A DNA stretch of 64,000 nucleotides from Burkholderiales bacterium (GCA_016195825.1 JACPYV010000196.1:29019-93018); one strand, 5' to 3'. Counted from the stretch's first letter, positions 16,821 to 25,739 are shown. Notes: a model not told the origin generated them from the letters alone. Program-made: numbers and translations.

Positions 16821-17950
16821 GACCCACCTCCGGTCGGCACGCGGGCGCTGATCTCGAAGCGCTGGCCAGTCAGCCCCGTCTCGGCGGCCGAGAAGCGCGA
16901 CAGCACCACCTGGCCCCAGCCCGGCGTGGCTCCCAGCTGCTCGGCCAGTTGCAAGGCCAGCAGCTTGTCCGGCGTCAGCCCCTCCAGGCGCAGCTCGCCG
17001 CGGCCGGCGCTGGCGTCCAAGCCCAACCAGGCGATGGTCCTGGCATCGGCGCCCACTGTCTCGACACGGGTCAGCAGCGGCTCCCAGGGCATGGCCAGCA
17101 GTGCGCGCGCCTCGGCGGCTGAGCGGTTCTCCGCAGCGGCTGCAGCCGTCTGGCGCGGCGGGGCCTTGGCGGCCGGGCGCAGTTGGGCCACGCGGTCGCG
17201 CGCGGCCTGGGCGGCGTCCAACCCGCGATGGCTGTCGACGGCGCTCCAGGCGGCCGTGGCCAGCACCAGGGCACCGGTCGCGGCCAGCGGCCAGGCCAGC
17301 GGCGAGCGGGCCGAACGCGGCAGGAAGTCGGACTGCGGCGTGGCCGGGCCGGGCTGGGGCAAGAGCTGGCCGTCGGGAGTGCCGACAGCCAACGGCATGT
17401 CCAGTCCCAGGTCGGCCAGGTGTTGCAGGCGGCGCGACTGCAGGCCGGTCACCCGGCCGCGGTCCAGCTGGATGACCACGGCCACACCCGCCTCATGCCA
17501 GACCGCGCGCCCGGACGCCGACCGCGTGGCCGCGGGCAGCGACGCCAGCCACGCTGCCCAGGCCGGCCGCACGGCGGCGAGATGCACACGCGCGGCCTGG
17601 GCTTGCGCACGCAGGCCGGCCAAGTCCAGGCCATGCAGCGCAGAGGCGCCGGCGGCCTCGCCCAGCTGCCAGGGCGCGATCGCGAAGCGCTGCGCGGCAC
17701 CGCCGAAATAGTGGGCGAACTGCTGCTGGGCGTAGGCCTGCACGGCGTCCAGGCCCGCCAGCGGCAGGCCGGGCTCCACCACCATCTCATGCAGCGCACG
17801 CGCACTGACGACCAGCTCCACGGCCGTGCCGGGGCATTCGCGGCACCAGGCCTCGAACTCCGCCCCACCCGGTGTGACGAACAGCGGCCGCGGCTTGGCG
17901 AGCCGCGCGGCGATCTGCTGCCTCAAGCGCTCACTCATCGAGGGTGACAC
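16817..17950 (-). CDS. GspL/PilMN-like assembly platform protein
   Basis: A 377-residue protein in the GspL position. The N-terminal 200 residues look like a degenerate actin-like PilM/GspL cytoplasmic domain (LVVSARALHEMV, AYAQQQFAHYFG, GVAVVIQLDRGRVTGLQSRRL). A single membrane helix lies at about residues 210-230 (LAWPLAATGALVLATAAW). A PilN-like periplasmic part follows (WEPLLTRVETVGADARTIAWLGLDAS...GELRLEGLTPDKL). The GTG start at 17950 is preferred because GAGGAG lies seven bases upstream; ATG 17938 has no such site. It overlaps the ATPase gene by 20 bp. Sequence identity to named families is weak, so the call leans on context. Confidence 0.72.
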   Translation of the reverse strand: MSPSMSERLRQQIAARLAKPRPLFVTPGGAEFEAWCRECPGTAVELVVSARALHEMVVEPGLPLAGLDAVQAYAQQQFAHYFGGAAQRFAIAPWQLGEAAGASALHGLDLAGLRAQAQAARVHLAAVRPAWAAWLASLPAATRSASGRAVWHEAGVAVVIQLDRGRVTGLQSRRLQHLADLGLDMPLAVGTPDGQLLPQPGPATPQSDFLPRSARSPLAWPLAATGALVLATAAWSAVDSHRGLDAAQAARDRVAQLRPAAKAPPRQTAAAAAENRSAAEARALLAMPWEPLLTRVETVGADARTIAWLGLDASAGRGELRLEGLTPDKLLALQLAEQLGATPGWGQVVLSRFSAAETGLTGQRFEISARVPTGGGS

Positions 17951-19442
17951 GTTCCAGCTCCTCGAAGGTGGTATCGCCGCGGCACACGGCCGCCAGCGCC
18001 ATCTCGCGCAACGACTTCATGCCGCGCGCCTTGGCCGCGGCCTTGATCTCAGACATGGGCGCACGCGCCGCGATCAGGTCGCGCAGGCCGTCGTCGAGCT
18101 TGAGCAGCTCCGCCACCGCGCGCCGGCCCTTGTAGCCCGTGCCGCGGCAGTGGCCGCAGCCCTCACCCTTCATGAAATTGCCGTTCATCACCGCGTGACG
18201 TGCGAGCGTCGCGTCGTCGGGCGTGAACGGCTGCGCGCAGTGCTTGCAGGTCAGCCTCACCAGGCGCTGCGCCAGCACGGCGTTCAGCGCGGACACGACG
18301 TTGTACAGGTCCAGCCCCATATGCATGAAGCGGCCGATGACGTCGAACGCGTTGTTCGCGTGCACGGTGCTGAACACCAGGTGGCCCGTCAGCGCGGCCT
18401 GCACGGCGATCTGCGCGGTCTCGGCGTCGCGGATCTCGCCGACCATCACACGGTCGGGGTCGTGGCGCAGGATGGAGCGCAGGCCGCGCGAGAAGGTCAG
18501 GCCCTTCTTCTCGTTGACGGGGATCTGCACGACGCCAGCGAGCTGGTACTCGACCGGGTCTTCGATGGTGATGATCTTGTCGGCGCCGGTGTGGATCTCG
18601 GCCAGCGTCGCGTACAGCGTGGTGGTCTTGCCGGAGCCGGTCGGGCCGGTCACCAGCAGCATGCCGTGAGGCTGGCGGGCCTGGTGGCGGATGGCGGCGC
18701 GCTCCTCGTCGCCGAAGCCGAGCGCGTCCAGCGTCAGCGACCCGGCGCGTGTGATGGCCGCCCGGTCGAGGATGCGAATGACGGCGTCTTCGCCGAACAC
18801 ACTGGGCATCACGCTGAGGCGGAAGTCGATCTCGCGGCCTTGCACGCGCAGCTTGAAGCGGCCGTCCTGCGGCAGCCGGCGCTCGCCAATGTCCAGCTCG
18901 GCCATGACCTTGAGGCGCGACACCAGCTGCTCGGCGACCTGCGGGCTGTCGACCTGCCGCACCAGGGCCATCACGCCGTCGACGCGGAAGCGGATCACGG
19001 CGCCGCGGGCCGTGCATTCGATGTGGATGTCGGACGCGGTGTCCTGCAGCGCGTCGTAGATCGTCGCGTTGAGCAGCCGCACAACCGGGCTGGCCTGTTC
19101 GCTGAGCGCCAGCGCCGACAACTCCTCGGTGTGGTCCTCCACGGCCGCCAGCGCGTCTTCGACGTCGGACAGCGCGCGGAAATCGGCCTCGCCGGCACCG
19201 AGAAAATGCGTCACCGCCTCGGGCGCGCAGCGCTGCCAGCCGACGGGGGCGTTGAGGCGCGACTCGACGCTCTGCAGCAGCATGGCGTCCTCGTCGCGCT
19301 CGGCCAGCAGCACGCGCCTGCCGTCGGCGCCGATGGCCAGCACCGCGCGCCAGCGCTGGGCCTGAGCCTGCGGCCATTGCTCGAAATCCAGATGCCAGGG
19401 GCCGTGCTCGGCCGGCAGCCAGTCGCTCAGCGTCGTGCTCAT
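17931..19442 (-). CDS. gspE: Type II secretion ATPase GspE
   Basis: A 503-residue hexameric ATPase driving pseudopilus assembly. Walker A GPTGSGKT is at residues 266-273. The Asp box (TIEDPVEYQ), Walker B region (DPDRVMVGEIRD) and His box (GHLVFSTVHANNA) follow. A tetracysteine zinc motif is present (CKHC and CGHC, about residues 393-430). The N-terminal domain (N1E-like) is short. The start ATG overlaps the end of gspF by four bases. Confidence 0.95.
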   Translation of the reverse strand: MSTTLSDWLPAEHGPWHLDFEQWPQAQAQRWRAVLAIGADGRRVLLAERDEDAMLLQSVESRLNAPVGWQRCAPEAVTHFLGAGEADFRALSDVEDALAAVEDHTEELSALALSEQASPVVRLLNATIYDALQDTASDIHIECTARGAVIRFRVDGVMALVRQVDSPQVAEQLVSRLKVMAELDIGERRLPQDGRFKLRVQGREIDFRLSVMPSVFGEDAVIRILDRAAITRAGSLTLDALGFGDEERAAIRHQARQPHGMLLVTGPTGSGKTTTLYATLAEIHTGADKIITIEDPVEYQLAGVVQIPVNEKKGLTFSRGLRSILRHDPDRVMVGEIRDAETAQIAVQAALTGHLVFSTVHANNAFDVIGRFMHMGLDLYNVVSALNAVLAQRLVRLTCKHCAQPFTPDDATLARHAVMNGNFMKGEGCGHCRGTGYKGRRAVAELLKLDDGLRDLIAARAPMSEIKAAAKARGMKSLREMALAAVCRGDTTFEELERVTLDE

Positions 19443-20644
19443 TGCACCTGCTCTACCAACTGGAAGATCGGCAAGTACATCAACACGATGATCCCGCCGA
19501 TCAGTACGCCCATGATGAGCATCAGCGCCGGGTTCACCAGGCGCGACAGCAAGTCGGTCAGCCGCGCCGCTTCCTCGTCATGGAAAGCGGCGGCGCGCTC
19601 CAGCATGGCCGCAACCTCGCCGCTGCGCTCGCCCACGCGCAGCATGCGGCGCGCGACCGGCGTGGCCAGGTCCTGCGCGTCGAAGGCGGTGGACAGGCGC
19701 TCGCCGCGCTCGATCTGCGCCGCCGCGGCCCGGACGGCATCTCGCCACGGCGCCGCGACGACGTCGACGACGATGCGCAGGCCGCTGAGTGCAGGCACGC
19801 CCGATGCCAGCAGCATGGCCAGCGAGCGGTACAGCCGCGCCAGCGCCAGCACGCGCAGCCGCGGCCCCAGGCCCGGCAGCGTCCAAAGCGCCGCCTGCGC
19901 ACGCCGGCGCACGGCTGGCTGGCGAAGCAGCGTGAAGACGCCCAAGCCCACAACTGCAATGCCGCCGATGACCAGGCCCGGATGCGCCCCGGCCGTCTGG
20001 CCGAACTCGATCAGCACGCGCGACGCCCAGGGCAGGTCGGCACTGGTCTGCTCCAGGATGCCGGCGAAGCGCGGCAGCACATAGAGCAGCAGGAACAGGA
20101 TGACCAGCGAGCCCACGCCCAGCAGCATCAGTGGGTAGACCAGTGCGGCGACGAGGCGCGAGCGCAGCGCGTCCACCCAGCCCAGGTAGCGCGCATGCTG
20201 GGCCAGCGCGGTGGACAACTGGCCGGTGCGCTCGTTGGCCGCGACGATGGCGCAGATCAGCTCGTCAAACGCCTGCGGCTGCTGGCGCAGCGCGACGGAC
20301 AGTGGCTGGCCCTGCTCGATCCGGGCGATGACCGCGTCCAGCGCCGCGCGCACACCAGGCTGGCCTTCCTTCTCGCGCAGCGTGTTCAGCGCCTCCAGCA
20401 GCGCGATGCCGGCGTCCAGCAGCACGGCCAGCTCCTGACTGAAGAGCTGCAGCGGGAAGCGCGTGCTGCGGCGCCAGGGGCGGGCCGATTCCCGCGCGGC
20501 GACTTCGCGCACCTCCAGCACATGCTGAGGCGGCACACCCAGCACCGCGGCCACGGCGGCGCGGTCGGGCGCCTCCACGCGCTCGGTGCTGACGGCGCCG
20601 GCGCGCAGCACGCGGGTCTGGAACTGCGGCACTGTCAGTGTCAC
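19439..20644 (-). CDS. gspF: Type II secretion inner-membrane protein GspF
   Basis: A 401-residue polytopic protein. It has the T2SSF duplicated cytoplasmic domains (FSQELAVLLDAGIALLEALNTL and LYRSLAMLLASGVPALSGLRIV) and three membrane helices: around residue 170 (LVYPLMLLGVGSLVILFLL), around 220, and near the C-terminus (LVNPALMLIMGVLIGGIIVLMYLPIFQL). The ending LPIFQLVEQVQ is typical of GspF. It overlaps gspG (four bases) and gspE (four bases). Confidence 0.95.
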   Translation of the reverse strand: MTLTVPQFQTRVLRAGAVSTERVEAPDRAAVAAVLGVPPQHVLEVREVAARESARPWRRSTRFPLQLFSQELAVLLDAGIALLEALNTLREKEGQPGVRAALDAVIARIEQGQPLSVALRQQPQAFDELICAIVAANERTGQLSTALAQHARYLGWVDALRSRLVAALVYPLMLLGVGSLVILFLLLYVLPRFAGILEQTSADLPWASRVLIEFGQTAGAHPGLVIGGIAVVGLGVFTLLRQPAVRRRAQAALWTLPGLGPRLRVLALARLYRSLAMLLASGVPALSGLRIVVDVVAAPWRDAVRAAAAQIERGERLSTAFDAQDLATPVARRMLRVGERSGEVAAMLERAAAFHDEEAARLTDLLSRLVNPALMLIMGVLIGGIIVLMYLPIFQLVEQVQ

Positions 20645-21057
20645 CAGGAGGTGAGGTCGGCGTCCTCACCCTCGCCGCCAGGGCGGCCGTCCTTGCCGAA
20701 CGACAGCAGGTCGTACTCGCCATGCTCGCCCGGCGAGCGATATTGGTAGTCGTTGCCCCAGGGGTCCTTGGGCACCGCCTTGGAGAGATATGGTCCGGCC
20801 CACTTGGGCTCGTCAGCCGGCTTGGCAACCAGCACGGCCAGGCCTTGTTCGGTGCTGGGGTAGCGGCCCACGTCCAGCCGGTACTGGTCCAGCGACTTCT
20901 GCAGCGCATCGATCTGCGCCCGTGTCGCCTTGACCTCGCTCTTGCCAATCTGGCCGAAGAACTTCGGACCGACGTAGCCGGCCAGCAGGCCGATGATGAC
21001 CATGACGACAAGCAGTTCGAGCAGCGTAAAGCCGCGGGAGCGGGACAAAGGGAACAT
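20641..21057 (-). CDS. gspG: Major pseudopilin GspG
   Basis: A GspG pseudopilin of 138 residues if started at ATG 21057 (MFPLSRSRGFTLLELLVVM). Longer ATG starts at 21093 and 21135 are in frame, but none has a clear ribosome site; the short leader is the family norm. Features: prepilin cleavage before Phe, Glu+5, the GRYPSTEQGLAVLV helix end, GPYLSKAVPKDPWGNDYQYRSPG and the C-terminal calcium loop GEHGEYDLLSFGKDG. This is the best match to the classical T2SS family in the cluster. It is the first gene of the operon and overlaps gspF by four bases. Confidence 0.93.
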   Translation of the reverse strand: MFPLSRSRGFTLLELLVVMVIIGLLAGYVGPKFFGQIGKSEVKATRAQIDALQKSLDQYRLDVGRYPSTEQGLAVLVAKPADEPKWAGPYLSKAVPKDPWGNDYQYRSPGEHGEYDLLSFGKDGRPGGEGEDADLTSW

Positions 21058-21162
21058 GGCGGGGCGGGGTACAGCGGGAGCGCGACTGTTCATCGGCGGG
21101 CGAAGCCCGGCAATCGGGATTTGACCGCCCCGCATTCTCAGGGTCCGGCCATGACGGGCCGG

Positions 21163-22587
21163 TCAAGGGGACTGGGCCAGGGTGCAGCTGTTGCTCGCGT
21201 TGTCGGCGCAGGGGCCTTGCCAGCGGATCTGCACGGCGGCGGCCGGCGGCAGCGGCGCTCGGCCATCCAGCGCCTGGCCGCGCACGCCGGTGAAGTCGGC
21301 CAGCGTGGTCCAGGTGCTGCCGCCAGACAGTCGGTATTGCAGCAAATAGCGGCTGCCGGGGCGCAAGGATCGGGTCTTGATCTGGTACTCGCCCGCCACG
21401 ATGGCGAAGCCGGGCGCGTCACGGAAGGGCTGGGCCAACGGCTCGCCGACGAACAGGCCCTGGCCCGGCCACTGCACGGCCTTCCAGTAGGCCTCGATGG
21501 CGGTCGCGCCGCGCCAGTACTGGTCGACCAGCACCGACGCGCGGGAGAACTTCTGCTGGAAGTTGCAGGGCTCTTCCACCGTGCCGTAACTGGCCGTCGC
21601 GCCGGCGTCCAGCCAGGCGGTGATGGGCATTTGGCCACCGCCGCCCGGCAAATTGCCGCCAGTGGAGGTCAGCGTGTCGGCCAACGCGCCGGGGCGGAAC
21701 TGGATCGTCGACAGGTTGGTGACGCTGACCAGGCCGGTCAGATAGAACAGCACGTCGCTCTTGGCCGACAACGAATTGGCGGCGGGCAGACCAGTGCTGT
21801 TGTCGACATAGTTCAGCGCCAGCACGCCGGCCCAGGCGGCGGGCAACGTGGCGAAGTCGGTCCAGCGCACGTTGCGGTCGGTGTCGGTCGTGCGCACCAG
21901 CCATCCGTCCCCCGCAGGCCGGGTCGCGTCAGCGGCCACGCCGCGGTTGATCAGCGCCTTGGCGGCGTCCAGCGTGCGGGCGCCCAGCAGCATGGACGGG
22001 CGCAGCTGCAGATCGGCCTGGGGCCGGCGTGACTCGCTGTCGTAAAGCGGCGACGCCGCCGTGCTCGGGCAGGCACCGGTCGACGGGTTGGGGTTGCAGT
22101 AGCGCGTGTCGAAACCCAGCGCCATCGCGCTGGTGATGCCCATGTTGCAAGCCCCCACAACGCGGCTGGGCGCGCCCCAGGTCAGCAAAGTGGCCTGGGC
22201 AGCGGGCGCCGCGGCAGCCAATTTTGCGTCGATGTCGGCTTTCAGCAACAGGAAGTCGGCCGACGTGATGGTCTCGCTGGCCGTGTTCACCTTGACCCGG
22301 ATCAGGTTCGTAGCCGGCACGCCACGCGCCGCCAGGTAGGCCGCGCCCACTGCCTCGCTGAGCGCGTCGCCCTCGGCCACGACGACCGCCAGATCGGCCG
22401 GCGAAAGGCCGCTGGCGGGCAGCGTCAAAGTCAGCGTCTGCCCTATGCCACCAGCCCCTGTGCTGCCCCCGCTGCCGCCCCCGCCGCTGGTGGTGTCAGC
22501 ACCGCCTCCGCCCCCCCCGCCGCAGGCGCTCAGCAGGGTCAGCAACAGCGGCATAAACAGGCGGGTGGAGAGGGGCATGCGGATCAT
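21163..22587 (-). CDS. TIGR03790-family lipoprotein
   Basis: A 474-residue predicted lipoprotein. ATG 22587 (MIRMPLSTRLFMPLLLTLLSAC) has the lipobox LSAC at Cys22, with GAGGAAA just upstream; ATG 22578 is an alternative. A Gly/Ser-rich tether follows. The body matches TIGR03790, a family of unknown function often found in PEP-CTERM bacteria: VVVAEGDALSEAVGAAYLAARGVPATNLIRV, LLTWGAPSRV, FYLTGLVSV, WLDAGATASYGTVEEPCN, ASVLVDQYWRGATAIEAYWK, PGQGLFVGEPLA. The C-terminal 100 residues resemble an Fn3-like sandwich. It is upstream of gspG on the same strand (105 bp gap), so it may be co-expressed with the secretion operon. Confidence 0.85.
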   Translation of the reverse strand: MIRMPLSTRLFMPLLLTLLSACGGGGGGGADTTSGGGGSGGSTGAGGIGQTLTLTLPASGLSPADLAVVVAEGDALSEAVGAAYLAARGVPATNLIRVKVNTASETITSADFLLLKADIDAKLAAAAPAAQATLLTWGAPSRVVGACNMGITSAMALGFDTRYCNPNPSTGACPSTAASPLYDSESRRPQADLQLRPSMLLGARTLDAAKALINRGVAADATRPAGDGWLVRTTDTDRNVRWTDFATLPAAWAGVLALNYVDNSTGLPAANSLSAKSDVLFYLTGLVSVTNLSTIQFRPGALADTLTSTGGNLPGGGGQMPITAWLDAGATASYGTVEEPCNFQQKFSRASVLVDQYWRGATAIEAYWKAVQWPGQGLFVGEPLAQPFRDAPGFAIVAGEYQIKTRSLRPGSRYLLQYRLSGGSTWTTLADFTGVRGQALDGRAPLPPAAAVQIRWQGPCADNASNSCTLAQSP

Positions 22588-23028
22588 TTTCCTCGGGGTT
22601 TTGACACCCAATTCGCACCATTTCGGGGCGCTCATGCCCTTTCGTGCCCCACGAACCCGGGCTTACCCCAGTTTCATGCACCGTGGCGGGGCAATACATT
22701 CTCGTCACTCGACGCGGTTCCGGACTCCGGTCTCGGGCCGCCGGGCGGGTTGTGAGGAGACAAGACAAGCGACAAGCGCAAAAGGTTGCTTCGTAACCCC
22801 GAAGACAATCACACCGGCCACCAAGGCACCCCTTGGTGGCCGTTTTATTTTGTGCCCCTCGCCCGCGCTCGCCGCCGGACGCAGGCGAGACCGGTCTTCC
22901 CGCGAGGGGACGGCGATGCCTGCGGCGTCGAGCCGCAAGCACATCGCCCAACGGGCCGGCTTGGGAGCGGCCCGGCGCTCGGCCCGCAAAATGCGCGCTC
23001 ACGCCCCCCCCCCGACGAAGTCCTCCAG
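22588..23028. other. Gene-free region of 441 bp
   Basis: No credible protein gene is seen on either strand here. The stretch holds the divergent upstream regions of the TIGR03790 gene (minus) and the TSUP gene (plus), a strong plus-strand terminator at 22815-22851 and a run of ten C at 23004-23013. The part between about 22700 and 22814 could be a small RNA or a leader ended by that terminator. Confidence 0.6.
22815..22851 (+). terminator. Strong rho-independent terminator without an upstream gene
   Basis: A perfect 12-bp stem, CGGCCACCAAGG (22815-22826) with CCTTGGTGGCCG (22831-22842), loop CACC, followed by TTTTATTTT (22843-22851). On the minus strand no U-tract follows. The gene to its left points away, so this ends an unannotated plus-strand transcript or acts as an attenuator before the TSUP gene 178 bp further on. 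Confidence 0.88.
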
Positions 23029-23790
23029 ATGCTTGAACTGATCACTGTCGCTGCCGCCTCGCTGCTCGCCGGCTTCATCGACGCGGTGGCTGGTGGCGGT
23101 GGCCTGGTGCTGGTACCGGCGCTATTCAGCACCTTCCCAAGCGCCGCTCCGGCCACGCTGCTGGGCACGAACAAAGGCGCGTCCATCTGGGGCACGGGCT
23201 GGGCCACGCTGCAGTACGTGAAGCGCGTCAACCTGCCCTGGCGACGCTTGATGCCGGCCGCCGTGCTGGCCGGTGCGGGCAGCTTTGCCGGCGCCTGGTC
23301 GCTGACCCTGGTCAGCGCCGATGGCCTGCGCAAGGCGCTGCCGCTCGTGCTGCTGGCCGTGCTGGTCTACACGCTCGCCAAGAAGGACCTGGGCCGCGAG
23401 CACAAGCCCCGCTACACAGGTCGCGCCGAGGCAGCGGTGGCCAGCGGCATCGCGCTGGCCGTGGGTTTCTACGACGGTTTCTTCGGGCCCGGCACCGGCA
23501 GCTTCTTCGTCTTCCTGTTCGTGCGGCTGCTGGGTTATGACTTCCTGCACGCGTCGGCCACAGCCAAGCTGATGAACCTGCTGACCAACGCGGCGGCCAT
23601 CGCGCTGTTCGTCAGCAAGGGGCATTTCTGGTGGCAGATCGCCGCCGTCATGGCCGTGACCAACGTCGCTGGCAGCCTGCTCGGCACGAAGCTGGCCCTC
23701 AAGCACGGCGCCGGCTTCGTGCGCGGCGTCTTCGTCCTCGTCGTTGGCGCACTCATCCTCAAAACAGCCTTCGACGCCTTCATGCGCTGA
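23029..23790 (+). CDS. TSUP family (TauE/SafE) membrane transporter
   Basis: A 253-residue inner-membrane protein with about eight hydrophobic segments and the TSUP signature GFIDAVAGGGGLVLVPAL at the N-terminus and GFYDGFFGPGTGSF in the middle. These repeats line the presumed path for sulfite, sulfoacetate or other small organic anions. The closest well-known relative is YfcA of E. coli. ATG 23029 (MLELITVAAASLLAGF) is chosen; the longer open frame runs through intergenic DNA. No clear Shine-Dalgarno is seen, and a run of ten C ends 15 bases before the start. Substrate cannot be told from sequence. Confidence 0.88.
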   Translation: MLELITVAAASLLAGFIDAVAGGGGLVLVPALFSTFPSAAPATLLGTNKGASIWGTGWATLQYVKRVNLPWRRLMPAAVLAGAGSFAGAWSLTLVSADGLRKALPLVLLAVLVYTLAKKDLGREHKPRYTGRAEAAVASGIALAVGFYDGFFGPGTGSFFVFLFVRLLGYDFLHASATAKLMNLLTNAAAIALFVSKGHFWWQIAAVMAVTNVAGSLLGTKLALKHGAGFVRGVFVLVVGALILKTAFDAFMR

Positions 23791-23826
23791 TCTACGATCA
23801 GGCATTCCCCAGCGCCCTCATTCACC

Positions 23827-24645
23827 ATGCCCGTCGATCCTCAACTGCGCAATCTGGACATCGAGATCCCGACCCAGCCGGAGGTCCTCGTCAAGCTCTC
23901 GCTGCTGATGGCGGCCGAGGACATCGACCTGCAAGCCATGTCCGCCCTCGTCGAGACCGACATGGCCCTGGCCGCCGCCGTCATGAAGGCGGTCAACTCC
24001 TCCCTGTACGGCCTGCGCGGCCGCGTGCAGACCGTGCACCAGGCGCTGACCTATCTGGGCATGCGCGAGGTCGCGGCCATCACGTTCGAGATGGGCCTGC
24101 GTGCCGCGTTCCCGGCCGCGGCCGAGCTGGAATCGGTGTGGACGCGCGCCTCGCAGCGCGGCCTGCTGATGGGCCGCATGGGTCAGATGCTGGGCGTGGA
24201 CCCCTGGGCCGCACACTCGGCCGGCTTGTTCGAGGAATGCGGCAAGGCCGTGCTGTACCGCCACGCGCCGACGCACTACCCGGCCATGCTGCGCGCCGCC
24301 ACGCGCGACGCCGAACTGGTGGAGCTGGAGAAGACCGCCTTCGGCGTCAGCCATGACGCGCTGGGCGCAGCGCTTTGCGAGAGCTGGGGCCTGGCGCCCG
24401 CGGCAGTGGCCAGCGTGCGCCACCACGTCGAGGTGCAGGCCACGCTGACCATGCCTGAGAGCCTGGCACGCCGCAGCGTCGCCGCCATCTCGACCGTAGC
24501 CTGGGCGCTGCTGACGCATCCCGAACAGCTGGACGACGTGGCCAGCCAGATCGCGCCGCAGGCGCAGCTGGACGAGACCCTGGTGCTGCGCGCCGCGCGC
24601 CGTGTCAACGAGCAGCTCCTCGCCGCCCAAGAGCACGGCCGCTGA
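23827..24645 (+). CDS. HDOD domain signalling protein
   Basis: A 272-residue cytoplasmic protein made of one HDOD domain: PEVLVKLSLLMAAEDIDLQ, VETDMALAAAVMKAVNSSLYG, VHQALTYLGMREVAAITF, then HSAGLFEECGKAVLYRHAP and FGVSHDALGAALCESWGL. HDOD proteins are HD-like folds that have lost the metal-binding pairs and act as regulators of motility, cell cycle or cyclic-di-GMP circuits. It is convergent with a diguanylate cyclase gene, which may be a functional hint only. Confidence 0.88.
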   Translation: MPVDPQLRNLDIEIPTQPEVLVKLSLLMAAEDIDLQAMSALVETDMALAAAVMKAVNSSLYGLRGRVQTVHQALTYLGMREVAAITFEMGLRAAFPAAAELESVWTRASQRGLLMGRMGQMLGVDPWAAHSAGLFEECGKAVLYRHAPTHYPAMLRAATRDAELVELEKTAFGVSHDALGAALCESWGLAPAAVASVRHHVEVQATLTMPESLARRSVAAISTVAWALLTHPEQLDDVASQIAPQAQLDETLVLRAARRVNEQLLAAQEHGR

Positions 24646-24716
24646 AGGCGGCATCCCCCCGCTGCGCGGGCACATGGCGGGCCGAGAGTACGGCTGCGCT
24701 GCTCGCCCCACCCTGA

Positions 24717-24730
24717 GACCGCTCGCGGTC
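24717..24730. terminator. Short hairpin between convergent genes
   Basis: GACCGC-TC-GCGGTC, a 6-bp stem with a two-base loop, lies between the ends of the HDOD and diguanylate cyclase genes. There is no T-run on either side, so intrinsic termination is weak at best. Confidence 0.3.
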
Positions 24731-24752
24731 GCAGCTGCCTTCGGGCGGTTGC

Positions 24753-25739
24753 TCAGGCCGCGAGACTGAGCCGATCTCTTCCGGCGTGCTTGGCGATGTA
24801 CAGCGCCTCGTCGGCGGCCTGCAGCAGGGCCTGCGCGCTCAGGTAGGGGTGGGCCGGGCTGGCCGCCGCGAGGCCCACGCTGATGGTCAGGCCGCCCATG
24901 CCGTCGGGCAGGCGAAGCGCGCGCAGTTCGTCGCGCAGGGACTCCAGCACGCCCTGCGCCTCGGCCATGCCGAAGCCGGGCAGCAGCGCGACGAATTCCT
25001 CGCCGCCGAGCCGTGCGACGACGTCGGTGTCGCGCTTGAAACGCTCGCTGAGCAAGGTCGCCACGCGCCGCAAGGCCTGGTCCCCCACAGCCGGGCCATG
25101 GGTGAGGTTGAAGTGCTTGAACTGGTCCAGGTCCAGCACCGCCAGCGCCAGCAGCCCGCGCAGGCGCTGGGCGCGCTTGAACTCGCGCCGCAGCGCTTCG
25201 TCGAAGGCACGCTGGTTGGCGATGCCGGTCAGCGCATCGATGCGTGCGAGGCTGGCCAGCTCGCGCTGGTTGGCCTCCAGCGCCGCCTGGGCCTCGTGCA
25301 GCAGATGGCGCTGCTGGGCCAGTTCACGCTTGAGTTCGCGGGCGTCCTGGTCCTGCTGCCACAGCGAGCCGCGGGCGCGCAGCATGGCATGGCCGATGCG
25401 GTCCAGCTCGACGGCCAGGCCCGGCGCCGGGGTCGCGTCCTCGGGCGTCAACGGCACAGGGGCCGACTCCATCGCCTCGCAGCCAGCGGCCAGCCGGCGC
25501 AGCGGGCGCAGCAGCAGCGCCTCCAGGAACAGCAGTTGCGCGGCGCTGAGCAGCAGCACCAGCCAGGCCATGCGGGCCAGGCCTTCGCCACGCGCCTCGA
25601 AGCCGCCCAGGCTCCACTCGAACACGGCCACGATGACGCCGGTCAGCAGCGGCACGCCCAACGTCAGCCGCAACCGCAGCGAGCCCAGCCGGCGCGGCTC
25701 GGCGTGGTCCAGGGTTTCGGCGAGGGAATCGGTGCTCAT
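24753..25739 (-). CDS. Membrane diguanylate cyclase (GGDEF)
   Basis: A 328-residue protein predicted to make cyclic di-GMP. Two membrane helices (about residues 24-42 and 56-80) lead through a coiled coil (ELKRELAQQRHLLHEAQAALEANQREL) to a GGDEF domain starting DALTGIANQRAFDEAL. The active motif is GGEEF, and RDTD ahead of it is a standard inhibitory I-site, so activity and product inhibition are expected. ATG 25739 is used; GTG 25760 in frame is possible. It is convergent with the HDOD gene. Confidence 0.92.
   Translation of the reverse strand: MSTDSLAETLDHAEPRRLGSLRLRLTLGVPLLTGVIVAVFEWSLGGFEARGEGLARMAWLVLLLSAAQLLFLEALLLRPLRRLAAGCEAMESAPVPLTPEDATPAPGLAVELDRIGHAMLRARGSLWQQDQDARELKRELAQQRHLLHEAQAALEANQRELASLARIDALTGIANQRAFDEALRREFKRAQRLRGLLALAVLDLDQFKHFNLTHGPAVGDQALRRVATLLSERFKRDTDVVARLGGEEFVALLPGFGMAEAQGVLESLRDELRALRLPDGMGGLTISVGLAAASPAHPYLSAQALLQAADEALYIAKHAGRDRLSLAA

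Noticed and set aside
22786-23028. Coding extension upstream of the TSUP gene in the same frame.
   Set aside because: It passes through the terminator hairpin and the C-run, and the translation is unlike any membrane protein start.
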